Source: Siphonodentalium dalli
Lineage: Eukaryota; Mollusca; Scaphopoda; Gadilida; Siphonodentaliidae
Assembly: GCA_032622095.1 (NCBI GenBank)
Contig: CP136069.1
Coordinates: forward strand, 123,930,126-123,994,125
Reading direction: 5' to 3'
Length of the DNA stretch: 64,000 bases
Positions 11,501 to 23,033 of the stretch are shown piece by piece. The translations under genes were made by a program, and so were the position numbers. Below the pieces are notes generated by a model. That model had not been told where the DNA came from, did not search any database, and worked only from the letters and a program-made list of their open reading frames with translations. The first letter of the stretch is position 1. The number at the start of each line of letters is the position of its first letter.

Positions 11501-14340
11501 GATATACACACACATTATTTAGCAGTGAGGTAGATTTACAATGTACAGCATGTCGTAAACCATATTTCTCGGATTTGTGATGTCGTAAAATGATATTAGT
11601 CTGGATTGGTAATGTCGTAAAATAATATTACTCGGTTTAAGGGCAAATTGAAGCGATATTCACATAGTTCGATAATAAGCCGCTCTTGAAAAACATGTGA
11701 TATCTAATTAATAAAGCCATATATATAGTCGTTTGTTGAACTTATTATCTGAAAAATTCCCACCAGTGAACAGGGATCCTTTTGTACATGTATTGTCGTT
11801 CATCTGCCCGTCGTCTGCTTATATCTCATCGACATCCCTCGAGATGAATAATATACCATTTCAATGTATAATTTTTTAACTGACTGGAGAATCCATTTAT
11901 TAGATAAAGAGTTAAGAGTAAGAGACATATACCGAGCATTTATATCATGCATGGAGCTGCTCTGTCGTATACATCGCGTGCATTACCTTAAATTGCTTCA
12001 CTTCTTCCAGGACAGCTTCATGTTCCTCAAAGAAATCCAAGTTTGTCCGACTCGAGTATCTGTAAAGGATGCACATTAATTTGACAGTAATTCAATCGAA
12101 TGTTTAGATTTTGAGAGTCACATAATATATCGCTCAAAATGTTCATGACGATGATGACGACGACGACTATGATGATGAGGATGACAATGATGATGATGAT
12201 GATGCTGTTGGTAATAATAATGATAATGATGATGATGAGAGTTATACGGTGATTATGATATTGGCGACGACGATGACGCGGCGATGATGGTAATAAACGT
12301 TTTCGTGTAGGCTGTGCCAACTCACGAATTAATAGATGCAGACGATAATTAGCGCTAAGTTTATAATGAATGAAGTGGATAACTGGTGTACAAACTGCTT
12401 ATAGAATTGCAGGTCGGTCGCAAATAAATTCAATGTACTCTGAACATCAAAGGGGCCAAACAAGGATCAATATGCCAATATAGGACATCATATAAGTTAA
12501 ACAAACCGTTTGCTGATGGCTTCTCAGGGGAAAGCAAGGAACAATGGACATTTCCGCAGTTGTCAATCAAGTAATTATTAGCATATATATTTTTCTACCA
12601 ATCAGCGACTGGCCGGTTGCTTGCTTCAATCAAAATGCTTTGGTCACCCTAATTTTGATATCCGTGCATACTTTCTATTCAGTATTAAATTGCCTATATT
12701 CAAACAACGTTTTTGTTGTCAAATCACAATGTACTGACATTTCTTTTAGCGCGATGATGTTGGAAATTCAGGCATGACAAGAACACTGTTTTTCATTTTG
12801 CGTGACACTTGTCACATTTTTCACATTTAATAGCGAAAAGAATGTATGTTCTCCGGTGTATTATATCATAAGGGTTAGTACATGTACTGTTAAAACTATT
12901 TCTGCAGACGTCATGTCTCCTATCAATCATATCAAGCTCCTCCCACTAGTTAATATGTGTGGAAAGATCCATAGTTAAATACGAAGGATGCCACGTGAAA
13001 TACCCAGTATTTTTCGTTTACCTTAACGCAGCACCAGACGCAGAAATAAAACGTAGATGGCCCGTATCAGGCAACGCCGTCTAGCTGCATGCATGTAAAC
13101 ACATTGAAATAACATGGACACAATTCAACGTGTCTTTAGTTAAACGTACGTGACTTATTCAAGCTATAATTTTTTCTCTACGTAATTTGAAAGGAGGTAT
13201 AAGATAGATTGACAAATACACGACATGTTGATATACCGACTTCATATGCTCCGAAAAATACCTGCCGTGGTCAGACATTTTCCAGTGGTTTTCAATTTTT
13301 CGCCCGCATAAGTGAAATAAACGATGTTTATTTCTACACGAACTGATCCTAAAACAGATCACAATTTATGTGCGAAATAAAAAAAAAATCCGTTCGCGTA
13401 TTATTTTACATATTTATATATACATGTATATATATGCATCATTGTATTTGGGTCAAACATTACCCAACGAAATTTAGAGTGTAAAGACTGTACTATATTT
13501 ACGGGTATCGCTGTATCCATCCGAGGTTCTCCATGGATATTGGTGCATCATGTAAACGCCTGCTCTGTTCATCACCCGGCGTCTGAAGATTAAAATCGAA
13601 TGCCAGCGACAAGTGTTCATGCGTGTATGTGACACCAGCATCTTCAGGGTTAATCAACCCTAAAACTGAGAAGGAAATGTAAGGACATTGGTTTTGTACA
13701 TTATTCATGTACAGGTACATACACGCACTGTTAAATATTATGCATGATTCTGGGTGGTACGGTCCGCGCGAACATTTCAATGACACTAAACTCGTAAAGA
13801 ATAATGTCTATGAAAGGGTCAGATAGATGATGTCACATAATTATATTATAGTAGTTTAAAAAGAATATGTTTTGAAGCCCATTCATTCAGACGCGGTATG
13901 ATTTGTCAGGGAGCCAAAGTAGACCCTTTTCATAATATGTAATACAAGATGTTGTCAAACATTAATTATGGAACTCCCACTTAAGATAGGTCACTTCACG
14001 CGCCTCTGTATTCGAGTGGTTTGCCCTGAACCCACCCTTTGTATCAGCATGCCTTGTATTTGGTTATCCCAATAGCACACACGTGAGATAAATCAATATG
14101 AATTCAGTTGACACAAAGAAGATAAACACGATTTGCATCATGACTTCAGAGATACTGTACTTCAACACAAACATGCTCGAATTTTAACTACACTGGGCCT
14201 TCGTAGAAAACATGCCAGTTGTTTACAACGAAAATAAACTCTTTGATGGTAACACTACTAAAGAATCATGCAATATGACCGATGGGTTCGTTTACATTAC
14301 GCAACTCACCTGTCTGTATCTTTCCCTTCCTTTCCGACAT
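5468..14340 (-). CDS. PTER: Phosphotriesterase-related protein, copy B (exons 1-4, partial)
   Basis: Second, tandem copy of PTER. Coding exons on the minus strand are 14340-14310, 13665-13503, 12059-11987 and 5579-5468, joining in frame to about 126 residues that end in LGTG. The metal-binding THEH motif is present near residues 25-28. Exon lengths and phases equal those of copy A; the protein differs at only a few positions, for example HDAPISM for QDAAISM, DFFEEH for DFYEEH and NVVLGT for NIVLGT. Donors and acceptors are all GT-AG. Exons 5-8 are not found between 1 and 5467, where FB1 sits, so they are either beyond the window or lost. Intron 3 is 6.4 kb against 0.85 kb in copy A because of transposon insertions. 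The open frames show no sign of decay, so a functional paralogue is possible but unproven. Confidence 0.85.
6328..9080. repeat. Direct tandem duplication inside the Helitron-like element
   Basis: Unit 1 (6328-8311) and unit 2 (8312-about 9080) are nearly identical over about 767 bp once the insertion at 7051-8263 is removed. Both begin AATATTCTTAGTTTAAACG and end in CGCCATATTGCGAA. The high identity indicates a recent tandem duplication, or possibly an assembly duplication. Confidence 0.85.
7051..8263. mobile_element. piggyBac-type non-autonomous element (TTAA TSD)
   Basis: A 1213-bp insertion flanked by TTAA at 7047-7050 and 8264-8267, with inverted ends CTCTTTCATCC and GGATTGAAAGAG. The second tandem unit preserves the uninterrupted site (GGTTTATTAAATCAATTG near 9025-9042), so the borders and TSD are certain. 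Subterminal copies of GCTTTAGCGGGCTGCCGG lie near 8190-8252. No transposase frame is present; the superfamily call rests on TTAA and the CTCTTTC-type terminus. Confidence 0.8.
9460..10560. repeat. Degenerate tandem units of the Helitron-like element
   Basis: Roughly 130-160-bp units repeat a core with CACACGATTAGATTCC, TCATATCATGGGGATGAT and TTTGGTGGCAATCGGCGAC. A GACAGACA-rich patch lies just before them at about 9279-9303. Related units occur at about 20000-20400. Confidence 0.7.
10617..10637. repeat. GACA microsatellite
   Basis: Several perfect ACAG/GACA tetranucleotides at the terminal part of the Helitron-like element. Confidence 0.9.
10653..11284. repeat. Tandemly doubled foldback unit (2 x 316 bp)
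   Basis: Two nearly identical direct copies start at ATAGAGGATATCCAC (10653 and 10969). Each begins with a long hairpin: TATCCACACTTTTTCAGTGG pairs with the sequence ending in GTGTGGATA about 150 bp later, with the complementary centre GTGGCTTTAGCCAC. A second weaker inverted repeat (TTATATACTT against AAGTATATAA) encloses paired GTGGGATATCACTTATATCT motifs. Confidence 0.85.
11292..11432. mobile_element. MITE-like inverted repeat, 141 bp
   Basis: Terminal inverted repeat ATATTACTTGGTTGGTTTGA at the start is matched by its complement at the end, continuing as AATAGGCC...GATATCAG for about 35 bp. No coding capacity. Confidence 0.8.
11433..11986. other. Copy B intron 3, no gene recognised
   Basis: AT-rich intron. 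From about 11735 it aligns with copy A intron 3 (46640 onward) and with 31000-31120, sharing TTGTTGAACTTATTATCTGA and the downstream GTCGTCTGCTTATATCTC. This is either ancestral intron shared by the duplicates or a dispersed repeat. Confidence 0.5.
11987..12059 (-). CDS. PTER: PTER copy B exon 3
   Basis: 73-nt exon encoding [20 protein letters not shown] plus KQFK. Acceptor TTTACAG, donor GTAATG. It ends in phase 0 exactly as in copy A. Confidence 0.9.
12140..12290. repeat. Imperfect GAT/ATC trinucleotide repeat
   Basis: A run of GATGATGA and GACGACG triplets in copy B intron 2 next to exon 3. The orthologous position in copy A (47275-47650) has a much longer, purer tract. Confidence 0.9.
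12291..13502. other. Copy B intron 2, homologous to copy A
   Basis: The stretch around 12300-13000 aligns with 47820-48470 of copy A intron 2, for example the AACTGGTGTACAAACTGCT and CAGGTCGGTCGCAAA blocks. The block at 13180-13330 instead matches 51350-51500, which lies on the other side of exon 2 in copy A, so it is a dispersed repeat or was rearranged. No gene seen. Confidence 0.6.
13503..13665 (-). CDS. PTER: PTER copy B exon 2
   Basis: 163-nt exon encoding [20 protein letters not shown] through [13 protein letters not shown]. It contains the THEH metal-binding pair. Acceptor follows CTTCTCAG; donor GTAAATA. Confidence 0.92.
14310..14340 (-). CDS. PTER: PTER copy B exon 1 (start)
   Basis: 31-nt coding start [10 protein letters not shown] plus one base of the next codon, followed by donor GTGAGTTG. 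The sequence is identical to copy A. The ATG matches the usual PTER N-terminus length, with KIQTVLG aligned to the family. Confidence 0.85.
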
Positions 14341-14645
14341 TTGGCTATTAACTAGAAGCCACTCAACGTCGAAAATGAGAGCTCAAAGCAAGAAAGAAAT
14401 TAAGTCTTGACTCTCAGTTGATGTATGATAGGACGAAAGGATATTAGTATACGTGCTATTTTTGTATGCTGATCACATCGCAACATGACCGGCTCATTAT
14501 CTCATAACAAGATTGACATTGGTCATTTAAATGTGTTTACATGCTATTGAGTAATTAAATCTAGTCATAATACGTGCGCCGTGTAACATTATTATGCACA
14601 CAATTATGCGTCCATATAAATACAAAGGTCAACTTCGAGGTATAT
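14341..14645 (-). promoter_or_regulatory. Duplicated 5' flank / putative promoter of PTER copy B
   Basis: About 300 bp upstream of the ATG aligns with the flank of copy A and then homology stops. It includes a TATA-like GTATTTATATGG (minus strand, 14612-14622) about 270 bp before the ATG, at nearly the same distance as in copy A. Function is inferred only from conservation and position. Confidence 0.35.
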
Positions 14646-15041
14646 AATTATACCCACTTGAATTACTGTATACGAAATACGCGCGTTACCTTCAAGACTT
14701 AACATAGTACACCTCGGAGATACTGCCAGAAGCATTCGCTTAAGGCCAAATCCTTTTTCTTTTTGATATTTATATTTATATGTCAGGCTGTATACACGAT
14801 ACAAGATTTTATTGCAATAACACCTCAATGGACAGTTGCAAGCATATAACATATAATATAAAACATAGATATACAATAATAGCATGAATTAAATAAAACC
14901 CGACTAAGTCAAAATTTATATTAAGTATACTCACTCACAAGTTGTTCTTATAATTATTATACACTTGATAAAATCTGCCGTTTTTCAAAGAAGGACCGGA
15001 TCATGTCGCATATGATATTTATGGTATCAATGTGCCTATTT

Positions 15042-15663
15042 TTCCATTATATAATTAAATTTATTGTCTTCTGTCATTCTGTGGAAATCGGTTATATACT
15101 CGCCTATTGCTGCGAAACAACTAATGCGAATGTTTTCGTATGCCGGACAATTCATAACAAAGTGTGATTCGGTCTCAACCGAGTTTGTTCTACAGACAGG
15201 ACATATTCTATATCCTCTATATCTGACGGGGGCTGTTTGTGTCTTCCCTTCTCAATCTCAAGCTTGTGATTACTTACGCGTAACCTTGTGAAGAGAGTTC
15301 TCGCGTCAGCAGATTTGGTATTGGTAATATACGGTTCCACCTCATATCTGCGTTTGAAAATGCGATACGTTCTTAGTTTATTACCACCGATTGATCTCGT
15401 ATCATCAAAAACGTCCTTCACAAAACAGTTAATGTGATCTATTTTCAGCTTTTTTATCAGTTCTTGTTCTTGAATTCCACTCGACCGACTGTCTTCGGCA
15501 ATATCGATTCCAAACTTCTGCAGTAATACATTCCACGATTCCGTGGATAATTTCGAATTAGTTGATTCAACGTAGGCCGCATAAACTAATGTATGACACT
15601 TTGACTTAGAAATTGTATTCCTATATCTGAACCTCTTTAAAACCGCGTCATGATATGTATGTA
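15042..15663 (-). pseudogene. Non-LTR retrotransposon reverse transcriptase C-terminus, frameshifted
   Basis: The minus strand encodes the C-terminal part typical of invertebrate LINE reverse transcriptases: a helical LSTESWNVLLQKFGI region, then KLRTYRIFKRRYEVEPY, TLFTRLRVSNHKLEIEKGR, and a C-x2-C ... H-x4-C finger (ICPVC, ESHFVMNC). The finger is in another frame from the upstream part, so a frameshift lies near 15215, inside a GATATAGA-like duplication. The 5' bulk is missing and a stop occurs near 15042. It is a dead 5'-truncated copy. Confidence 0.75.
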
Positions 15664-15829
15664 TTATTGAGAAATAAATTATGTTTACATGAAATACGCA
15701 CGCACGGACAGAATGATATGCACCAGTACAGCATTGATCATACCATGAATCTTTATATTCTTGCTACCCACGTAGATATCATAAAATCAAAATTATTTCT
15801 TTGTTAATACATATTCTTTAATAATGTAT

Positions 15830-18135
15830 TTCACGGTAGGCGAAGATCCCAGCTCGAGATTACACGATTTTGGCGACTTTTGTGAGCAGATTTCACAACA
15901 AGCATTAAATAATTTAATAATGCTGGGGGACATTTCATGATTATAAGCAACGCAGAGCGAGATCGGCTCACAAAAGTCGCCCGATTCATGTCAGTGACTA
16001 AAGATTATATTCCATGCTTAATGTATTCTTTGTTATAAAGTTCCTCGTCAAAAATATAACACAAATTCTCAGCTTGTTTATTGGTAGAATATGATATCTA
16101 GGGGCGTAATACCACCCACCCCACCGACAGGTCGAAAATTCCAAATACGGGAGATTCCACCCAAATACCACTTGTATACCGTATTAGATTTGTTTTATTT
16201 CGGCGAAAAGAGCGGGGACTGTAGGTTACAATACACCAAATACAAATTAGTAGAGTGATTTCCCCTGGCACTACCAAGTTAGGATCAGCATAAAACAAAT
16301 TCCGGCAGCTGAATGGTCAATGATACATGGATGAAAAGTGCACGAAAAAATGCACAAAAGTGTTTCCCGTCGAGAAACATAAAATATAGCCACATGGTGA
16401 ACGGTTATGGCTGTGCAAATGGCGAATAATTTATGGGAGGTGTTTGTGTTTTTTTCGATGTCATTATTTCCTCAATTTTAAGGGTAGTGTGACGTTTGTC
16501 AAGCTGCAGTGTGATCCACCACGTTCACAAGTACTTTTGGGCACATTTCCGTGTGTCTAAAAGGACGTTCTTTAATTTTAAATACTCACGCAGGGTCAAA
16601 GCTTTCCTGCGAATACAGGCCAGCGGGATTTGTTAACACTGAGGCCTATGTAAATCATTTGGTGTGTTGTAACCTATAGTGAAAAATGGTCGTTTTTCAG
16701 ATTTCTGCTCTGAAACAAGTCCCGTACTCATTATGCCCATGAAACAAATTGGAAACTTAAAGCACGCGATACGACAGCTGATTTACCACCGGAGCCGTCC
16801 AATAAAATTACAAATTAACCCCTCTGATGCCATTTCTGCTTCTCGTTGTAGAACCGAAAATTCCCATTTTCGACCTATTTTTGGGCCCAATGATGTCCCT
16901 TTAATGAATGTGAGACCATATATGTTGGCGCCCGACAATCTAGATGAACGCCAAGGCAGATTTGTCGGGTTTGGGCACGACATGAGAGTGAAGCGTGACG
17001 TCAGTATGGACCATACCCTAAAATATGATGCAAAATCGGACCAGATTCGGGTCAAACGAAGTTGAATTGCCCCTGTTAGATGACATATTGACAAAAAAGC
17101 CTACCCTTGAAGTCTACAGAAATGGTTCGACTATTCAACGCGCACAGATTTCCGCCAATAAATATATTCTTGTGAAGGGACAATTTTGGTTTTCTGTCGA
17201 TTTTTTTCGAAAATTGTGTAGATGCGCCCAATGTGAAACATAAGTGCGCCCAATTTGCCTAGCGAATCGTATGGCATATTTTCTGGAAGTGGTATCTACA
17301 AGCTATCAGATCGACAACATGTATGTACATCGTCACTGTTTACTTTGCCAAAATTCAGCTAAAATGAAAACAAATTGACATTCAAGTCAAGGTATTATTT
17401 TTTTCAAATTCAGCTATGGTGGTGACAGAAAAAGGTTAATAAAGTAAGAACACAGACATGTTTCGAATCAAATGATATTTATTTTGACGTGGGTATATAA
17501 ATGGACGCAATTTAATATTGTTTGGGCGACTTTCTTGTCTTTCCAGTGATCACTGTAGGTTACAATACACCAAATACAAATTAGTAGAGTGATTTCCCCT
17601 GGCACTACCAAGCTAGGATCAGCATAAAACAAATTCTGGCAGCTGAATGGTCAATGATACATGGACGAAAAAATGCACAAAAGTGTTTTCCGTCGAGAAA
17701 CATCAAATATAGCCACATGGTGAACGGTTATGGCTGTGAAAATGGCGAATAATTTATGGGAGGTGTTTGTGTTTTTTTCGATGTCATTTTCCCCTCAATT
17801 TTAAGGGTAGTGTGACGTTTGTCAAGCTGCAGTGCGATCCACCACGTTCACAAGTACTTTTGGGCACATTTCCGTGTGTCTAAAAGGACGTTCTTTAATT
17901 TTAAATACTCGTGCAGGGTCAAAGCTTTCCTGCGAATACAGGCCAGCGGGATTTGTTAACACTGAGGCCTATGTAAATCATTTGGTGTATTGTAACCTGT
18001 AGTGTGCCCCCATCCACGATAAAATGGAATGCCCAGGACAAAGAGGCAATAACTCATCATTACGACCCAGAGTAATTAGACAGCTGAAGTTAAGTAACGG
18101 GATTCCGATTTATGTTTAGATTGGAGGCCACTGAG
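15830..18135. repeat. Dispersed repeat R63, copy 1 (interrupted)
   Basis: The flanks 15830-16223 and 17998-18135 match 62705-63205 collinearly. Shared features include the inverted pair GCGACTTTTGTGAG / CTCACAAAAGTCGC and a TTGTTTTATTTCGG block. The composite element at 16224-17997 interrupts it. Confidence 0.8.
16224..17997. mobile_element. Composite TIR element with TGTA target duplication
   Basis: Two direct copies (16224-16674 and 17558-17997) of an element with TIRs GGTTACAATACACCAAAT enclose an 883-bp spacer. The whole block is flanked by TGTA (16220-16223 and 17998-18001), and the homologous repeat at 63158-63161 has a single TGTA with no insertion. The inner flanks read TATA (16675) and TGTA (17554). 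The spacer holds overlapping open frames (16679-17065 plus, 17094-16783 minus) that I do not recognise. Confidence 0.75.
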
Positions 18136-19084
18136 GTTGACACCCCTATACAAACCGCTTCCGATTTTGGATGCTAACGGCAACATTGAAAAGAAACAAA
18201 CAAACAAACAGAAGAACTGTCAGTATATGTAAGATACATAAACTCGTTATTTAAAAGGTTTTGTTATGTTTCCGGCTTGGTGACCTGTTTGGACGGATTC
18301 TACGCATATTAACGCATATATACTACTAGTTGGACATTTCGATGCGCCTATGCACTTGCATATAGTTTATAAACACATTCGTGCTTCATTTCGTGCATGA
18401 AATATTTTCTTTCACCTACGAAAAAACATCTGATTAGCCACAATAATTTAAGGTTATATACCGGGATATCCCCATGAACTTGAATACCCCCTCGTTACAA
18501 TGGCATCGTAAATAAATCGTACGATATTGCTGTCGTGGAAATAATCGTATAACAATAACAGTGGTAGGTGATATTCTGCTAACGGCAAATTAGGAGCAGC
18601 CTTCGTTATTGCTAACGACAACAGGGATAAATGCTAACAGCAACCAAGGATCAAGTTCACACCGAAGCTATTGGAATGCCGGAATGGACATTACATGGAA
18701 ACTTTCAAGTGCATAGCGTTCTTTGACTGTATTTTCTTATTTCAAATAGTTTATATATACAATTAAGTCATATGTTTGAATTAACAAAACAACATGACTG
18801 TTTCGAACTGGCGGTTGGGAATGGAATTTGATATAGTTAGATATAGAATGTGAAAAATACTCAAATCTCCATCTAGGCCTCAATTTTTAAACGAGACACA
18901 TTTTTTTTTCTTTCAGTGACAACAAAAGATAAATTAATATGTCTTCACATTAAAGATTTACTGGAGTCCGTCAACATTATTCGATCCAATTTCGCAGTTA
19001 GTCAATTTCCGGACGGGTTTTAAAAGCCATTCATGTGTGAGTATGCCGTTTCTGATTGTCTTTGACATGATGTTGACGAGCACC
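18136..19084. other. Intergenic, no gene recognised
   Basis: No supported coding region. GCTAACGGCAA-like words recur four times (18172, 18577, 18611, 18633). Confidence 0.5.
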
Positions 19085-20515
19085 TCTTTCCCCGTATGTC
19101 GGCTCGGTGTGCATTATTTGCAACGCTACCGAATTTCAACACAAAATGGAGCGTATTTCAAGGAAATTCTATTATTTCTCCATGCTATCAAGTATAGACC
19201 AGATATTCAGTAGCATGCAGTACTATCGATATAAATGGAGGTAGATGCGGTGTTGCTACGAGAAACGTGTCGCTCAAAAGTTCACCTGGGCGAAATTCAT
19301 ATTCGAACACATAAATTTATATTAACCTAGCATGATCCGGCGGAGCTCATGATAACGTCGTGTGGAACTTTCCTCTTGCTCAAAGTGTTATTCTCACAAA
19401 TGTTATGCCCAAATGGGTAACACAAAACGTCATTTCCATACATGGATTATATGCAGTCGCTCACTTTGTCGGAATGGTTTACCATTTGTTTATCACGATT
19501 AATTCCTCCCGCGAATAAAGAAATATTTATATACTGCGCGTACTTCAGACGTTAACATTTTGTTTTTAATTGTACAATAGATGTCGTTGGAATACTCGAC
19601 AAAATAGTAGATGATTGTCACATTCCTCCAGATTGAATAATATCTGAGCACTCACTGATTAAGTTGTGCTGATTCACTAAATTGACACATGGTTTTCCTT
19701 TAAAAAGTAATAAAACATTATTTATGGTTAAAATTTCTATTGTCAATCGTGTTTTTATCAATGTTGGTGCCTTGACTCGGCCTTTTGTCAGAGGGTGCAA
19801 CTTTGACACCTTCAAACCATATAAGTAGATTCCTCGTACATGTATCATCTAACTGCCTAATAATAATTTCGTAACCCTGGCACCGCTCTGCGAACAGCAC
19901 CATTATACTCATGGGGGTGCCTATATACATGTATATATATATAATGTTGGTACTCATTTGCGATAAAATGTTTTATCCCGGTATGCTGGTGAAATCCTGT
20001 TTCCAATCCCTGGCTCATATGACACCATATTTAAGCTCACACCATTAGGTTCCATGCGTAGATGATGATTATATTAAGTTTGGTGAAAATCTGCTGCACA
20101 ATTTTGTTGGTGCCCCGCCCTTCACTATAACAGTCTCCACTTTGGTTTCTTTAATCTACATCATTATAGATTCCTCATATCATGGGGATGACTATGGTAT
20201 ATTACTTTGTTGGAAATCGACAACTAAAACATTCTTACGAATGTTGGTGTCACGTACCCTCCCCATTCATGAACACAAAACCGCTCCAATGTGTCATCTT
20301 TAAACCACACGATTATATTCCTAGTATCATTGGGAAAACGAACAGCGTCACTTTAGAAAATTTTAACCTGCAACATTATCTTCCTCGTAAAACGTCACCC
20401 CTGTGACATAATATCTGGTCTGTCTGATAACGTGGAGGAATAATATAATTTCTTTGAAATACGCTCCACTTTGTGTTGAAATTCGGCAGCGTTGACAAAT
20501 ATGCACACCGAGAAC
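19085..20515. mobile_element. Helitron-like family 1 copy 2 bounded by a 110-bp inverted repeat
   Basis: 19085-19205 and 20405-20515 are inverted copies of each other (AAATACGCTCCA, GTGTTGAAATTCGG). Between them, 19365-19560 aligns with 5930-6125, and 20000-20400 carries the same tandem-unit motifs as 9460-10560. Confidence 0.55.
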
Positions 20516-20686
20516 GGGACATAAAACTACCGAGAACGTGATGTGATACCGAACCGCATTCAAGTGAGTACATAGTATGACAGTAAGCGTGGGCAGAGTT
20601 GAAACGTCACACAAACAACTCATGTAACTTAATACTTTAACTGTAACCTTTGCACGACTTCTTCAATTTATTTAATTTTAGTTATC

Positions 20687-20954
20687 TCATATATATTTTG
20701 AAGACCTCTGTCTGTCTGTCTGTATGTTTGTCTGTATGTTTGTCATTAATACAAATCTACGATTCTCGACCGATCGGGACGAAACTTGGTACGTGTATGT
20801 AGTTTGACCAGGCGGTGGTCGTTGTCGTATTGGCGAGCCCGTGCGACGCCCGTGCAGCGCATGCGCAGACGAGATCTCGGAAACGGGTGGAGCTATCGAC
20901 TTGAAATTTGTTTTTTGAATAGCCCGGACAACGTCGGGCTCATCGGCTAGTCTA
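20687..20954 (-). mobile_element. Single Helitron-like family 2 unit (opposite orientation to the arrays)
   Basis: Read on the plus strand it begins TATATATTTTGAAGACCTCT, then a GTCT microsatellite, one core unit, the hairpin AGCCCGGACAACGTCGGGCT and the end CATCGGCTAG next to T. It is a complete minimal unit of the family that forms the two arrays in reverse orientation. Confidence 0.65.
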
Positions 20955-23033
20955 TTATATATTTTGGAATATCTGTGTGTGTGTGTGGTCTGTGTGTTCG
21001 CGATGAACTCGAAAACGACCGAGCCGATTTCGATGAAACTTGGTATGTGGTGGTATTTTCGACCGGGAATGGGCATAGGCCTATTAATTTTCAGATCCGA
21101 GCTCAACTTTTCACGTGCCGAGGTCAAATATGTTTTTACGCTGTGTTACGGGACTTTCATTTGAGTTCGGTGCTTACAAATCGATTCGAAACAGCGCGAA
21201 TAATTAAATGCCAGTCATAATAATGACACTGTGAGAATCTTTCGTGTTTCCTCTTTCCAACGATATATAATGCGTATGTATCCGTTTTAGTTATCTGCCT
21301 CAATTATCAAGAAGAAGTGGTACTATCTTCCATCAGGATAAAACAATGCGTAACTTCTATGACGTCGTTAGAGTTCATAACGTTTACGCTTAACCGGCCA
21401 ATGCATTTGACTGTTTCAGACGTCTTGGCGATATCTCGGGCACCGATGGTAATTTATCTTTACGTTGAAACTTGATAATTAATGAGCGTGTGTATATGAG
21501 GCGCGTTTATATACTTGAGTGGAAATCAAATCGGGTTAAAAGGTCAAATCGGGTAAAACCGGATTGATTTCGACGGGTACTTTTGTCGGGTACTTTTGTT
21601 CGGGCAGTGTTTTGGACGGGTCAAATCGTGACCCCACTTGACCTTGGCCTTCAAAATAGACAATTCAAGGTCAAACCCCGGACGAAGTCGGGTCACATTC
21701 TAGTCTATTATATATTTTGGAAGATCTGTGTGTCTGTGTGTCTGTCTGTGTGTTCGCGATGAACTCGAAAACGGCCCACCCGATTTCGATGAAACTTGGT
21801 ATATGGGGGTATTTTCGGCCGGGGACGAACATAGGCATATTAATTTGTCCGTGCGACGTGACCTTGAAATCGGGTCATTTCAAGGTCAAACTCCCGAATA
21901 TCACGGGATTTCGATGAAACTTGGTATGTGGGAGTACTTTCTTATGGCGAGTCTCATAAGCATATTCATTTGCCCGTGCGACTTGACCTTGAAATCGGGT
22001 AACTTCAAGGTCAAATCGCCAATTTTGATGGGATTTCGACGAAATTTGATACGTGGGGTTACTTTTGTCCACTGATTGTTTTGGACGGGTCCAGTCGTGA
22101 CCCCGACCAGACCTTGACCTTCAAAATGATCAATTCAAGGTCAAATTGGGTAAAACCGGATGGATTTCGACGGGCACGTTTGTCGGGTACTTTTGTCCGG
22201 CAGTGTTTTTGGACTGGTCAAATCGTGACCCCACTTGACCTTGACCTTCAAAATGGACAATTCAAGGTCAAATCCAGGACGAAGTCGGGTCACCTTCTAG
22301 TAGCATATATATATATATTTTGACCTTGAATTGTCCATTTTGAAGGTCAAGTGGGGTCACGATTTGACCAGTCCAAAACACTGCCCGGACAAAAGTACCC
22401 GACAAACGTGCCCGTCGAAATCCATCCGGTTTTACCCGATTTGACCTTTAATTGATTATTTTGAAGGTCAGGTCGGGGTCACGATTTAACCCGTCCAAAA
22501 CACTCAGTGGACAAAAGCAACCCTATGTATAAAATTTCGTCGAAATCCCATCAAAATTGGCGATTTGACCTTGAATTGACCCGATTTCAAGGTCAAAGTC
22601 ACGTCGCACGGGCAAATTAATATGCTTATGAGACTCCCCATACGAAAGTACCCCCACATACAAAGTTTCATCGAAATCCCGTGATATTCGGGCGTTTGAC
22701 CTTGAAATGACCCGATTTCAAGGTCAAGGTCACGTCGCACGGGGAAATTAATAGGTTTATGCCACTACCCGGCCGAAGGCACCCCCACATACCAAGTTTC
22801 ATTGAAATCCCGTGATATTCTGGCGTTTGACCTTGAAATTACCCGATTTCAAGATCAAGGTCACGTCGCACGGACAAATTAATAGGCGCATGCCACCCCA
22901 CGGCCGAAAATACCCCCACATACCAAATTTCATCGAAATCGGGTCGGCCGTTTTCGAGTTCATCGCGAACACACACACAGACACACCCTCACACAAACAC
23001 ACACACAGATCTTCCAAAATATATAATAGACTA
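20942..23033. repeat. Palindromic repeat block dense in TCAAGGTCA motifs
   Basis: Arms of about 600-700 bp (from 21704 and back from 23033) are inverted copies meeting near an ATATATAT tract at 22300-22320; a partial extra copy lies at 20942-21230. Each arm starts ATTATATATTTTGGAAGATC, has a GTGT/CTGT microsatellite, and then repeats TTTCGATGAAACTTGGTATG and TGACCTTGAA...TTCAAGGTCA pairs. Frames on both strands are repeat artefacts. Confidence 0.75.

Noticed and set aside
16224-17997. LTR retrotransposon (two direct 450-bp repeats around an internal region)
   Set aside because: Each repeat has its own terminal inverted repeats, does not begin TG and end CA, and the interior has no primer-binding site, polypurine tract or reverse transcriptase.
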